Below, one piece after another: positions 25,679 to 33,782 of a stretch of DNA of 64,000 nt. This stretch comes from Nakamurella panacisegetis. Lineage in GTDB: Bacteria; Actinomycetota; Actinomycetes; Mycobacteriales; Nakamurellaceae. The first letter of the stretch is position 1. Every line of letters begins with the position of its first letter. Under the pieces are notes generated by a model, which saw only the letters and a program-made list of their open reading frames with translations, made no database searches and was not told where the DNA came from. The stretch lies in contig NZ_LT629710.1 of NCBI RefSeq assembly GCF_900104535.1, forward strand, positions 186,001 through 250,000, written 5' to 3'. A program made the translations under genes and the position numbers.

Positions 25679-26479
25679 CTACAGACCGTGTCGGGCGAGA
25701 AACTCGAGGCCGGCGGCGGCCACCTCGACCCACCCGTGGTCGATGGTCAGCGAGTGCCCCCGGTCGGCGAATCCCCTCAGTTCGGTGACCGCAGTGGAAT
25801 GCTTGTACTGCTTCAGAGTTGATTTGGTGATGGCCTCGGGAACCGTGTGATCCTGGCCGCCCATGATCAGCAACAATGGACCCCGCTCGGAATTCTCCGT
25901 GTCGACGGCCGTCTCCGAATGCGGATTGAAATTGGCCGTGGCCGCCTGAAAGAGCGGCTTACCCGGGGCCGGAATGCTCCACTTCTGGTACAACTCGTCC
26001 GACTCCTCCTCGGGAATCGCATTGCCGAACGCATAACGGAACTGCTCGGGCGTGAGCGACACCGCCTTGCCGGCGTTGGACGGGTTCTTCAACACCGGGA
26101 AAGAGGCCCGCAACGACGAAATGGGCAGCGGCAGAACGCCTTTGATCGGGGCGGCATCGATGGCGACGGCCGCCACCCCCATGTTCAGCCCGAGCATCTT
26201 CTCGACCAGCGTGCCGCCGAAGGAGTGCCCGATCAGGATCGGTCTCGTCTCCAGGGTGTCGATGATCGCCCGGTAGTGCTCCACGACCTCGTCGATCCCG
26301 TGCCCGGCGATGGCGTCGGGATTGTCGCGTGATCCCTGCACCGTCTCGGCCTCACCGGGCCAACCGGGCGCCACGGGCGAATACCCGGCCGCCGCGAATT
26401 TCTCGACCCAGGGTCGCCACGACGACGCGTGCAACCACAGTCCATGGACGAAGACAACGGATCGGCCGGATACAGCCAT
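25679..26479 (-). CDS. Alpha/beta hydrolase
   Basis: The 266-residue protein is an alpha/beta-hydrolase with HGLWLH at the oxyanion hole, nucleophile elbow GHSFGG near residue 102, acid in MGGQDHTVP and the final His in DRGHSL. It heads the leftward unit with an SDR and a DoxX-like gene and is divergent from a TetR gene. This set suggests inducible detoxification or catabolism of an ester or lactone (inference). Confidence 0.88.
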   Translation of the reverse strand: MAVSGRSVVFVHGLWLHASSWRPWVEKFAAAGYSPVAPGWPGEAETVQGSRDNPDAIAGHGIDEVVEHYRAIIDTLETRPILIGHSFGGTLVEKMLGLNMGVAAVAIDAAPIKGVLPLPISSLRASFPVLKNPSNAGKAVSLTPEQFRYAFGNAIPEEESDELYQKWSIPAPGKPLFQAATANFNPHSETAVDTENSERGPLLLIMGGQDHTVPEAITKSTLKQYKHSTAVTELRGFADRGHSLTIDHGWVEVAAAGLEFLARHGL

Positions 26480-26512
26480 AGGAAGACCTCACCTCGTGAC
26501 GACGAGCCCGAC

Positions 26513-26530
26513 GTAGACCGAACGATCTAC
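26513..26530. promoter_or_regulatory. Palindromic operator-like site before the second tetR gene
   Basis: An 18-bp imperfect palindrome with GTAGA and TCTAC ends lies in the 125-bp divergent gap between the hydrolase and tetR genes. A further pair, CTAC and GTAG, follows at about 26530-26545. The position fits a TetR operator; the sequence has not been tested. Confidence 0.5.
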
Positions 26531-26604
26531 CTACACTGAAACGGTAGACCAGGCCAGCAGCCCGGGCAAGACCCGATTCGAAGGACGGAAGAGGTGGAGG
26601 ATCG

Positions 26605-27216
26605 GTGACCGACGCGCCCGAGGCGAAGATCACGCACAGCCGGCCCCACCAGGTCGGGAGACCGTCGGCGGCCCGGTCCCGCATCCTGACCACGGCCGAC
26701 CGGCTGTTCTACGAAGAGGGCATCCGGAGCGTGGGTGTCCATCGGGTGGTGGACGAGTCCGCCGTTACCCGGGTGACCCTGTACCGCCACTTTCCGTCGA
26801 AGGACGACCTCGTGGTCGCCTACCTGCAGAACCGCGCCGCCGCCAACGAGGCGGCCATCACCGCGATGCTGGCCGAGCACGCCGGTGATCCCCGCGCCGG
26901 CCTGCGCGGCATGGCCGAGATGGTCGCCGCCGGCGGGTTCGCCGACGAGCACAACGGGTGCGCCTTCATCAACGCCTCGGCCGAGCATCTCGACCGGAGC
27001 CATCCGGCCCGCGCGGTGGCCACCCGGCACCGCAAGTGGATCATCGACCGCACGGCCGACCTGTTGCGTGAACTCGGTCATCCCACGCCGGAGGCGATGG
27101 CCCAGATCCTGATGATGCTGCGGACCGGAGCGGTCGTCGGGGCGTCCCTGGATGATTCGCCCGGGATCGAGACGAACTTCCTGCGCGCTTGGGACGCCCT
27201 TGTTGCGACCATCTGA
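26605..27216 (+). CDS. TetR family regulator
   Basis: The 203-residue protein carries an N-terminal helix-turn-helix (RILTTADRLFYEEGIRSVGV, then VTRVTLYRHFPSKDDL) and a C-terminal domain with a Cys (CAFINASAEH) of the kind seen in regulators of redox or quinone stress. It starts with GTG at 26605, with GGTGGAGG about 12 bases upstream. It is divergent from the hydrolase-SDR-DoxX unit, the likely target. The downstream lipase frame overlaps its last bases. Confidence 0.88.
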   Translation: MTDAPEAKITHSRPHQVGRPSAARSRILTTADRLFYEEGIRSVGVHRVVDESAVTRVTLYRHFPSKDDLVVAYLQNRAAANEAAITAMLAEHAGDPRAGLRGMAEMVAAGGFADEHNGCAFINASAEHLDRSHPARAVATRHRKWIIDRTADLLRELGHPTPEAMAQILMMLRTGAVVGASLDDSPGIETNFLRAWDALVATI

Positions 27217-28288
27217 CCGGCCATCCCCGGGGTCCGTCCGGCGGTGGGCGATGCTGGCCACCGTGGCCGTGCTGCTCCTGGTGTCCGCCTGCACGTCGCC
27301 CCCTTCGGCGGCGCCGACCTCCGGAGGGCCAGCCTCTGCCGCGACCGGGCCGGTTGCCTCCGCGTCCCGGGTATCCGAGGTCCCAGCCCCGTCCCCGTTC
27401 GGCCGGCCGACATCGTCGATCGCGCCGCCGCGGGCCGGAAGTACGACGTCACCACCGAGCGGAGGCTCGACGTCTTTCCCGTCCGGGACCGTGGCGTCAG
27501 CGCCGTCCCGGGACACCGCCTCGTCCCGGTCCGGAAACGCCCCGCCGTCGGCGTCCGGGCACACGGTGCCCTCCGCTCTGCCGGCGGCCGGCCTGGCCGG
27601 GGTGAACGTCGAAGGCTGTCGCAGCAAGGACCGCCCGGTGGTGCTGCTGCACGGCACGTTCTCCACGCTGGCCTCGAATTTCTCGGCCCTCGTTCCGGCC
27701 CTGCGGGCCGATGGCCGGTGCGTCTACGGGATCGACTACGGCAACGGCGGCGTGGACTCGATCGAGTCATCGGCCGCCGAGATCGCCGCCTTCGTCGAAA
27801 CGGTCAGTGCGGACACCGCCGCGACGACGATCGACGTGATCGCCTACTCCCAGGGCGGCCTGGTCCTGCGGACGGCGCTCCGGCGCGACGGGCTGGCCGA
27901 CCGGGTCAGTACCGCTGTGCTGCTGGCCCCGTCGTGGAACGGCACCACGTCCCCGCTGGCCGGAGCGCTCCCGGCCAGCATCTGTCCGGCGTGCGCGGAC
28001 CAGATCGCCGGGTCGGCCCTGTTGAAGGAGCTCGATCGAGGCGGTGATCTGGACGGGGCGGTCCGCTACGCGGAGGTCTCGACCACCGGCGACACCGTCG
28101 TCACGCCGATTGCGTCGCAGATACCGGCCGGGCCCGCGGACCGAGTCCGGTCGATCGTGGTCGAACGGCAGTGCCCGAATCTGCGGACCGACCACGTGCA
28201 TCTGCCCGCGGTCCGCGGTGTGATCAACTGGACCCTGGCCGCTCTGGCCACCGGCGGGCGACCGCCGGCCAGGGCCCTGACCTGCTGA
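27203..28288 (+). CDS. Secreted lipase-like lipoprotein (alpha/beta hydrolase)
   Basis: The protein begins with a lipoprotein signal (basic RRW, hydrophobic MLATVAVLLL, lipobox VSAC), then a low-complexity Ser/Pro/Ala/Thr linker of about 90 residues, and a lipase domain with HGTFST and the elbow AYSQGG. It is probably an exported acyl hydrolase tethered to the membrane. The start is uncertain: a TTG at 27203 gives the signal peptide its positive charges and overlaps the tetR stop, whereas ATG at 27251 leaves none. Two cysteine pairs in the catalytic domain fit an extracytoplasmic protein. Confidence 0.75.
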   Translation: MRPSDRPSPGSVRRWAMLATVAVLLLVSACTSPPSAAPTSGGPASAATGPVASASRVSEVPAPSPFGRPTSSIAPPRAGSTTSPPSGGSTSFPSGTVASAPSRDTASSRSGNAPPSASGHTVPSALPAAGLAGVNVEGCRSKDRPVVLLHGTFSTLASNFSALVPALRADGRCVYGIDYGNGGVDSIESSAAEIAAFVETVSADTAATTIDVIAYSQGGLVLRTALRRDGLADRVSTAVLLAPSWNGTTSPLAGALPASICPACADQIAGSALLKELDRGGDLDGAVRYAEVSTTGDTVVTPIASQIPAGPADRVRSIVVERQCPNLRTDHVHLPAVRGVINWTLAALATGGRPPARALTC

Positions 28289-28349
28289 GCCCGCTCGGCC
28301 CGGGCGACGATTGGAGTTCAGCCGCAACCGGCTGCTAACCTGGATACTC

Positions 28350-28388
28350 GTGTGCGCTCCGCCGGAGTCACACCAGCAGGACGCACAC
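28350..28388 (+). other. Inverted repeat in the rpsT leader
   Basis: GTGTGCG (28350-28356) and CGCACAC (28382-28388) pair around a smaller CTCC-GCC-GGAG stem. It lies in the leader, about 32 bases before the rpsT start. S20 autoregulates translation in other bacteria, so this may be a control structure, which is inference only. Confidence 0.4.
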
Positions 28389-28420
28389 AATACCTAGAGA
28401 CGAAACGAAGGCAATCAGGC

Positions 28421-28681
28421 GTGGCCAACATCAAGTCCCAGATCAAGCGCATCCGCACCAACGAGCAGGCTCGCCTGCGCAACAAGTCCGTGAAGTCGGC
28501 GCTGAAGACCGCGATCCGTCGCGTCAAGGCCGCCACCGCTTCCGGCGACAAGTCCGCTGCGCAGACCGAACTGGTCGCCGCGACCCGCAGCCTCGACAAG
28601 GCCGTGTCGAAGGGCGTCATCCACGCGAACCAGGCCGCGAACCGCAAGTCCGCGCTGGCCCAGCAGGTCAACGCGCTCTGA
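28421..28681 (+). CDS. rpsT: 30S ribosomal protein S20
   Basis: S20 is a primary binder of 16S rRNA. The 86-residue protein is Lys/Arg/Ala-rich and begins [11 protein letters not shown], with the family blocks [13 protein letters not shown] and [13 protein letters not shown]. The start is GTG at 28421, with GAAGG nine bases upstream. It is transcribed alone to the right, convergent with holA, and ends in a strong terminator, the same rpsT/holA arrangement as in mycobacteria. Confidence 0.98.
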   Translation: MANIKSQIKRIRTNEQARLRNKSVKSALKTAIRRVKAATASGDKSAAQTELVAATRSLDKAVSKGVIHANQAANRKSALAQQVNAL

Positions 28682-28694
28682 CGTAGCTGCATCG

Positions 28695-28729
28695 AAAGGG
28701 GCGACGCCGGCAACGGTGTCGCCCCTTTT
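28695..28729 (+). terminator. Rho-independent terminator of rpsT
   Basis: The 11-bp stem AAAGGGGCGAC / GTCGCCCCTTT is followed by a short T-run (TTTT). It begins 13 bases after the rpsT stop. The A-run on the other side gives a partial T-run on the minus strand, so it may also serve holA. Confidence 0.9.
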
Positions 28730-28782
28730 GGCGTGCCCGGCCGACTTGCCGTGTCCGGGCGACCGGACGGAGAGCGTCGGCG

Positions 28783-29751
28783 TCAGCGAAGGCGGCGGGC
28801 CCTCGACAGGTCCATGACGGCCTTCTCCAACGCGTAGTCGGCGTCGACGGCCAACCCCTTCACCGCGCCGTTCAGGTCGGCCACCACCTCCATCGCCCGG
28901 GCCAGACCCGGTTCCGTCCAGTGCCGGGCGGCGGTGCGGGCCCGGTCGATCTTCCACGGCGGCATGCCCAGTTCCCCGGACAGCGCGTACCCGTTGCCCG
29001 GGCGGGCGCCGGACACCTTGGCCACCGTCCGGATCCCGTCGGCCAGCGCGTCGGCGACCAGCACCGGCGCCACTCCCACCCCGATCGCCCACCGCAGGGC
29101 CTCCAGCGCGCCCGGCACGTCACCGGCCACGGCCAGGTCGGCCACGGCAAATCCACTGACCTCGGCCCGGCCCCGGTGGTACCGGCGGACCGCCGACTCG
29201 TCGACCATGCCTCCGGTGTCGGCCACCAACTGGCTCGCGGCCGCGGCCAGTTCTCTCAGGTCCGACCCGATCGCGTCGACGATCGCCGCCACTGCGTCCG
29301 GTGTGGTGGTCCCGCCGGCGGACCGGATCTCGTGCCGGACGAATTCGATGCGTTCGGCCGGCTTGGTCAACTTGTTGCACGTCATGACCGCCGCGCCGGC
29401 CTTGCGCAACCCGTCGGCGAGCGCCTTGTTCCGCGCTCCGCCGGCGTGCTGGACGACCAGTACGACGCCTTCCACCGGATCGGTGGCGTAGTGGCCCAGC
29501 GCGGCCGCGATCTCCTTCGATGACTCGTGGGCCTGGCGGATCACCACCACCCGTGGTTCAGCGAACAGGCTGGGTGCGACCAGGTCGGAGAATTCCATCG
29601 GCGTCAGCGCCGTGGCCAGCGCCTCCCGCCGTTCCACGTCCGGATCGGCCCGACGGGCCGCCGTCACCGCTGACATGATCGCCCGGTCGACCAGGAGCGG
29701 CTCGTCGCCGAGCACCAACATCAACGGATCGACAACGGTCGCAGTGGGCAC
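28783..29751 (-). CDS. holA: DNA polymerase III subunit delta
   Basis: HolA is the clamp-loader subunit that opens the sliding clamp. The 322-residue protein has PLMLVLGDEPLLVDRAI at the N-terminus, a poorly conserved AAA+-like body, and the C-terminal KIDRARTAARHW and AVDADYALEKAVMDLSRA blocks expected for the family. The GTG at 29751 gives the usual length; the frame is open upstream but encodes nothing related. Convergent with rpsT. Confidence 0.93.
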   Translation of the reverse strand: MPTATVVDPLMLVLGDEPLLVDRAIMSAVTAARRADPDVERREALATALTPMEFSDLVAPSLFAEPRVVVIRQAHESSKEIAAALGHYATDPVEGVVLVVQHAGGARNKALADGLRKAGAAVMTCNKLTKPAERIEFVRHEIRSAGGTTTPDAVAAIVDAIGSDLRELAAAASQLVADTGGMVDESAVRRYHRGRAEVSGFAVADLAVAGDVPGALEALRWAIGVGVAPVLVADALADGIRTVAKVSGARPGNGYALSGELGMPPWKIDRARTAARHWTEPGLARAMEVVADLNGAVKGLAVDADYALEKAVMDLSRARRLR

Positions 29752-29772
29752 AGGTCCATCTTGACAGGGAGT

Positions 29773-29815
29773 ACCGACGGCGACGCGGCCCGAAGGGTCG
29801 CCGGCAGCAGTCGGT
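29773..29815 (+). repeat. REP-like 43-bp repeat, subfamily 2, copy C
   Basis: The unit runs from ACCGACGGCGAC to GCAGCAGTCGGT. Outer arms ACCGAC/GTCGGT and inner arms GGCGAC/GTCGCC allow a two-tier hairpin. It lies upstream of holA in the gap before the cyclophilin gene. Confidence 0.8.
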
Positions 29816-29876
29816 GATGGTCCAGCCGGACAAGAGTCGCTCGAGAGCCAACCCACAACGACACCCGGACACAAGC

Positions 29877-29919
29877 ACCGACGGCGACGCGGCCCGAAGG
29901 GTCGCCGGCAGCAGTCGGT
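29877..29919 (+). repeat. REP-like 43-bp repeat, subfamily 2, copy D
   Basis: This copy is identical to copy C over all 43 bp and in the same orientation, 104 bp start to start; flanking bases differ. The 61 bp between copies carry no gene. The pair mirrors the 102-bp spacing of the pair near 9 kb. Confidence 0.8.
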
Positions 29920-29991
29920 CGGCCCGATAAAGTGGTCGAGCCTGCTGCTGTCCGTGGCCCCCGCTCCCCTCGTCTCCGGTAAGGAACCTCC

Positions 29992-30690
29992 GTGCGCCCG
30001 ATTCGTCACGCCGTCGCCGCTGTCCTGTCGCTCCTGTTGGTGACGTCGTGCGCGTCCAACTCCGGCAGCACGTCCAACCGCGCCGTCGCCGCGTCGACGT
30101 CCGCGGCGAGCAGCTCGTCCCCGGCCGGAGCGGGGGCGACCTGTTCCTACCCGTCCGACGGCAGTACCCCGGCCAAGGCAGTCACTCCCCCGGCCGCCTC
30201 CGAGCCCAACAGCGGCACGGTCGACGCGACCATCAGCCTGACCCAGGGCGAGGTCAAGATCGCGATGAACCGCGCCACGACCCCTTGCACCATCGGCAGT
30301 TTCGTTCATCTGGCCACCACCGGCTACTTCGACGACACGAAATGCCACCGGCTCACCACGAGCACGTCCCTGCAGGTCCTGCAGTGCGGGGATCCGACCG
30401 GGACCGGAAGCGGCACGCCCGGCTACAGCTTCGCCGACGAGACCAACTCCTCGATGACCTACCCGGCCGGGACGGTGGCCATGGCCAATGCGGGCCCGGA
30501 CACCAACGGCTCGCAGTTCTTCCTGGTCTATGCGAAGTCGCAGCTGCCGCCGGACTACACGGTGTTCGGCAAGATCACCTCCGGCCTGGACGTGCTGACC
30601 AAGATCGCGGCCGCCGGCGTGACCGGCGGAGGCACCGACGGCGCGCCGTCGTCCGCGGTCACCATCACCAAGATCACGGTGCATTCGTGA
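29992..30690 (+). CDS. Secreted cyclophilin-type peptidyl-prolyl isomerase (lipoprotein)
   Basis: The 232-residue protein has a lipoprotein signal with LLLVTSC as lipobox, a Ser-rich linker, and a cyclophilin domain. The region around the catalytic Arg reads CHRLTTST...VLQCGDP instead of FHRIIPGFMIQGGDP; this variant with extra cysteines is what I remember of mycobacterial Rv2582 and its relatives. ANAGPDTNGSQFFLVY is the conserved core. Start is GTG at 29992 with AAGGA seven bases upstream. It probably assists folding outside the membrane. Confidence 0.9.
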   Translation: MRPIRHAVAAVLSLLLVTSCASNSGSTSNRAVAASTSAASSSSPAGAGATCSYPSDGSTPAKAVTPPAASEPNSGTVDATISLTQGEVKIAMNRATTPCTIGSFVHLATTGYFDDTKCHRLTTSTSLQVLQCGDPTGTGSGTPGYSFADETNSSMTYPAGTVAMANAGPDTNGSQFFLVYAKSQLPPDYTVFGKITSGLDVLTKIAAAGVTGGGTDGAPSSAVTITKITVHS

Positions 30691-30740
30691 TCGGCGCCCG
30701 TCGACTCATGCGGTAGCCTGATCGGACAACTGAATCACCA

Positions 30741-30890
30741 CTCATCCAGAGGGGCAGAGGGATACGGCCCGATGAAGCCCCGGCAACCACTGATGATGAT
30801 CTCTTTCTCGTTGTAGAGGCCTATGCCTCCGACCGCGAGGCCGATCATCAGCAGGTGCCCCGTCCGTCCCGCTCCGGCGGGAAAGATGAG
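30741..30890 (+). promoter_or_regulatory. SAM riboswitch (S-box type) upstream of thrC
   Basis: The core elements of the SAM-I fold are present in order: CTCATCCAGAGG, GGGCAGAGGGATACGGCCCG, ATGAAGCCCCGGCAACC (with the diagnostic GGCAACC), a long P3 arm (CTGATGAT / ATCATCAG), GGTGCC, a P4 hairpin (TCCCGC-TCCG-GCGGGA) and GAAAGATGAG. P1 forms between CTCATC (30741-30746) and GATGAG (30885-30890). The P4 after GGTGCC favours SAM-I over SAM-IV. A TAGCCT at 30714-30719 is a possible -10. The end of P1 is only 15 bases before the thrC start, pointing to translational control. Confidence 0.85.
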
Positions 30891-30905
30891 ACGAAAGGCC
30901 TCGTC
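30890..30905 (+). promoter_or_regulatory. Small hairpin enclosing the thrC Shine-Dalgarno
   Basis: GACGA (30890-30894) can pair with TCGTC (30901-30905), placing AAAGGC, the likely ribosome binding site, in or beside the loop. The first base is shared with the 3' strand of the riboswitch P1 stem, so the two helices may compete or stack. Confidence 0.4.
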
Positions 30906-32183
30906 ATGACCACTGTCATACCTACGTCCCCCTCCACCGGCACCACCGTCGATCTCGGTCCCGCGGTTGCCCTGTCCTGCCGCGAATGCGGAAACCGCGT
31001 CGCCCTCGGGCCGTTCTACGCGTGTACCGAGTGTTTCGGTCCACTCGAGGTCGCCTACGAGTTCACCACCTCGGGCGAAGCGCTCCGCGAACAGATCGAA
31101 GCCGGCCCGCAGAACATCTGGCGTTACGCGCCGCTGCTGCCGGTCCCGGCGAACATCGCCGACACCCCGAACATCAACCCGGGCAGCACCAAGCTCGTCC
31201 GCGCCGACAACCTGGCCCGCGAGCTGGGCATGAAAACCCTGTGGGTGAAGGACGATTCGGGCAACCCGACGCACTCCTTCAAGGACCGCGTTGTGGCCGT
31301 CGCGCTGGCCGCGGCCCGCGAGCTCGGCTTCACCGTGCTGGCCTGCCCGTCCACCGGCAACCTGGCCAATGCCGTGGCCGCGGCCGCCGCGCGGGCCGGA
31401 ATCCGCAGCGTGGTCTTCGTGCCGTCCAACCTGGAGCAGCAGAAGATCCTCACCACTGCCGCCTACGGCGGAACGCTGATCGCTGTCGAGGGCAACTACG
31501 ACGACATCAACCGGTTGGCCGGCGAGATCGCCGGTGAGCAGGAGGATTGGGCGTTCGTCAACGTCAACGTCCGCCCGTACTACGCCGAGGGGTCCAAGAC
31601 CCTGGGCTACGAGGTGGCCGAGCAGCTCGGCTGGCGCCTGCCCCAGCAGGTCGTCGTCCCCATCGCGTCGGGCGCCCAGCTGGTCAAGATCGACAAGGGG
31701 TTCCAGGAACTGGTCTCGCTCGGCCTGGTCGACGAGGCCCCGTACAAGGTGTTCGGCGCGCAGGCCACCGGTTGCAACCCGGTGTCGACCGCGTTCAAAC
31801 AGGGTCACGACTTCATCCAGCCGGTGCGCCCGGACACCATCGCCAAGTCCCTGGCCATCGGCAATCCGGCCGACGGACCGTACGTCCTCGACGTGGTCAA
31901 CCGCACCGGCGGCGCCATCGAGGACGTCACCGACGAAGAGGTCATCGAGGGCATCAAGCTGCTCGCCCGGACCGAGGGCATCTTCGCCGAGACGGCGGGC
32001 GGTGTCACGGTGGCCACGCTGAAGAAGCTGCTGGCCTCCGGCCAGTTGGACCCGAACGAGGAGACAGTGATCTTCAACACCGGGGACGGGCTGAAGACGC
32101 TGGACGCCATCGCCCACGTCGTCGGACCGAGCGCCACCATCGCGCCGACCCTGTCGGCGTTCGAGGCCACCGGCCTCGCGTAG
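30906..32183 (+). CDS. thrC: Threonine synthase
   Basis: ThrC converts O-phosphohomoserine to threonine with PLP. The 425-residue protein carries the PLP lysine in THSFKDR near residue 122 and the phosphate-binding STGNLANA; two CxxC pairs near the N-terminus (CREC, CTEC) form the small knuckle seen in this class. I chose the ATG at 30906, seven bases after AAAGG and just behind the SAM riboswitch. O-phosphohomoserine is the branch point to methionine in actinobacteria that use it, so control by SAM links threonine output to methionine supply (inference). Confidence 0.96.
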   Translation: MTTVIPTSPSTGTTVDLGPAVALSCRECGNRVALGPFYACTECFGPLEVAYEFTTSGEALREQIEAGPQNIWRYAPLLPVPANIADTPNINPGSTKLVRADNLARELGMKTLWVKDDSGNPTHSFKDRVVAVALAAARELGFTVLACPSTGNLANAVAAAAARAGIRSVVFVPSNLEQQKILTTAAYGGTLIAVEGNYDDINRLAGEIAGEQEDWAFVNVNVRPYYAEGSKTLGYEVAEQLGWRLPQQVVVPIASGAQLVKIDKGFQELVSLGLVDEAPYKVFGAQATGCNPVSTAFKQGHDFIQPVRPDTIAKSLAIGNPADGPYVLDVVNRTGGAIEDVTDEEVIEGIKLLARTEGIFAETAGGVTVATLKKLLASGQLDPNEETVIFNTGDGLKTLDAIAHVVGPSATIAPTLSAFEATGLA

Positions 32184-32213
32184 ACCTCCTCCGGAGCCTC
32201 CGCACCGACACGA

Positions 32214-32250
32214 GAAGCGGCCCGTCTCCATCGGAGACGGGCCGCTTCTG
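32214..32250. terminator. Bidirectional terminator between thrC and hemA
   Basis: A perfect 16-bp stem (AGAAGCGGCCCGTCTC with its complement) closes on a 5-base loop. It sits 31 bases after the thrC stop and 30 before the end of the convergent hemA. T-rich flanks are short, as usual in high-GC genomes. Confidence 0.85.
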
Positions 32251-32279
32251 GTGTGGGAGGGTCGCGAAAACGGCCCGGA

Positions 32280-33566
32280 TCAGTGCGGCGCGGGCTGGTC
32301 CGGGATCTCGATCCCGAACAGCGTGTGCAAGGCCTGCAGGTAGCCGGCCCCGTCGCCGGTGCGGGCCAGCTCCTTGGCCCGGAGGGTCGGGGTGTGCAGC
32401 AGCGACTGCGTGACCCGGTGCATCGCCAGTTCGACCTCGGCCGCGACGTCACTGTCGTACTTGGCCCGGAGCCGGACCATCTCCTTCTCCACGGCCAGCG
32501 AGACGTGCTGCCGCAGAGCGATGACGGCCGGGTCGAGGGTGCGGATGGCCTGGTCGTCCTCGAACCGGGCCACCGCGGCGATCACCACGTCCTGGGCGTC
32601 CGCGATCGCCTCGCGATGTTCGGGGGCGGCACCGTCGGCCACGCTGTGCAGGTCGACGACCCGCACGCCGGGCAGGGCCCGTACCCCTTCCGACACGTCC
32701 GGCCGCAGGGCCAGGTCGACCACCGGCAGCGGGGTGTCGCGGAGGGCGAGGGCTGCGGTCACGGTCTCCACGTCGAGCACATTGCCGGTGGTGCCGCTGC
32801 AGGCGACCACCAGGTCGGCCTTGGCGACGGCGTCGGCGAACTGCCCGGCGTGGACGACCTCGGCGTGGTGCGTGGCGGCGAAGGTGTCGGCGCGCCCGCT
32901 CGGTGAGAACACCTGCAGGCGGGTGCAGCCGCGGGCGCGGAGAGCGGTGGCCACCACCCGGGCGTAGGCACCGGTGCCGATGATCAAACAGGTGGCGGTG
33001 GCCAGCGATGTGGATTCGTCGGAACCGGGTTCGGCCAGTCCGGCGGTGGCGATGTCGATCGCGACCGACGCGACCGACCGCCCGGCCGACCCGAGCCCGG
33101 TGCGGGATGCGACCTGCTTGGCCGTGCGCGCGGCGGACTGGAACAGCGAGTGCAGCACCGGGGTGGTGGTCCGGGCCGCGTGGGCGGCCGTCAGGGCGCG
33201 GGACACCTGGCCGGAGATCTCGGCCTCGCCGACCACCATGGAATCGAGTCCGGAGGCCACGGTGAACAGGTGTGCAGCCACCGGCGCACCCACCCTGACC
33301 TTGAGCAGGGCAGCCGCCTCGGCCTCGTCGATCTGGGCGACCTCGGCGATGCGGTGGGTGACGGCGTCGATGGCATCGTGGAACCGGTCGGCGTCCAGGT
33401 AGATCTCCAGGCGGTTGCAGGTGGCAAGCACCACCGCGCCCCTGATCGATCCGTCCTGGGTCGACAGCTCGCGCAACGCCTGGCTCAGCGAGTCGGTGCT
33501 GGCCGAGAGCCGCTCCAACGCCTTGAGCTCGAGGTCGTGGTGGCTGGCACCGAGAACCATGAGCAT
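32280..33566 (-). CDS. hemA: Glutamyl-tRNA reductase
   Basis: HemA reduces glutamyl-tRNA to glutamate-1-semialdehyde, the committed step of the C5 heme route. The 428-residue protein has the catalytic Cys in ATCNRLEIYLD near residue 50, the GEAEISGQVSRAL block, the NADPH domain with IIGTGAYARV, and the C-terminal dimerisation spine. It starts MLMVLGASHHDL; ATG at 33566 and ATG at 33560 are both possible. No Shine-Dalgarno is visible, and a -10 hexamer lies seven bases upstream, so the message may be leaderless. It diverges from the hemE operon. Confidence 0.96.
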   Translation of the reverse strand: MLMVLGASHHDLELKALERLSASTDSLSQALRELSTQDGSIRGAVVLATCNRLEIYLDADRFHDAIDAVTHRIAEVAQIDEAEAAALLKVRVGAPVAAHLFTVASGLDSMVVGEAEISGQVSRALTAAHAARTTTPVLHSLFQSAARTAKQVASRTGLGSAGRSVASVAIDIATAGLAEPGSDESTSLATATCLIIGTGAYARVVATALRARGCTRLQVFSPSGRADTFAATHHAEVVHAGQFADAVAKADLVVACSGTTGNVLDVETVTAALALRDTPLPVVDLALRPDVSEGVRALPGVRVVDLHSVADGAAPEHREAIADAQDVVIAAVARFEDDQAIRTLDPAVIALRQHVSLAVEKEMVRLRAKYDSDVAAEVELAMHRVTQSLLHTPTLRAKELARTGDGAGYLQALHTLFGIEIPDQPAPH

Positions 33567-33572
33567 TTGACT

Positions 33573-33578
33573 ATTCTA
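33573..33578 (-). promoter_or_regulatory. -10 hexamer for a likely leaderless hemA transcript
   Basis: On the minus strand TAGAAT occupies 33578-33573. Transcription would start about seven bases on, at or next to the ATG at 33566. No convincing -35 is present. Confidence 0.5.
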
Positions 33579-33782
33579 CCGCTCTGACCAGGCACTTCCG
33601 GGACAGGCGACACTCACTGACCGGCACCCCCATCCAGTCGCCTCCACCACCGGGTACCCCGCGTGACGTGCGCCGTCAGCCATCGCCCGTGCGTTCGGGA
33701 GACATGAATCACCAAGGGTCGGCTAACCCGCCGCTTCGCGCACCGTGATGCGCGACCGGCCCACTCCCGCCGTGGTGGGACG

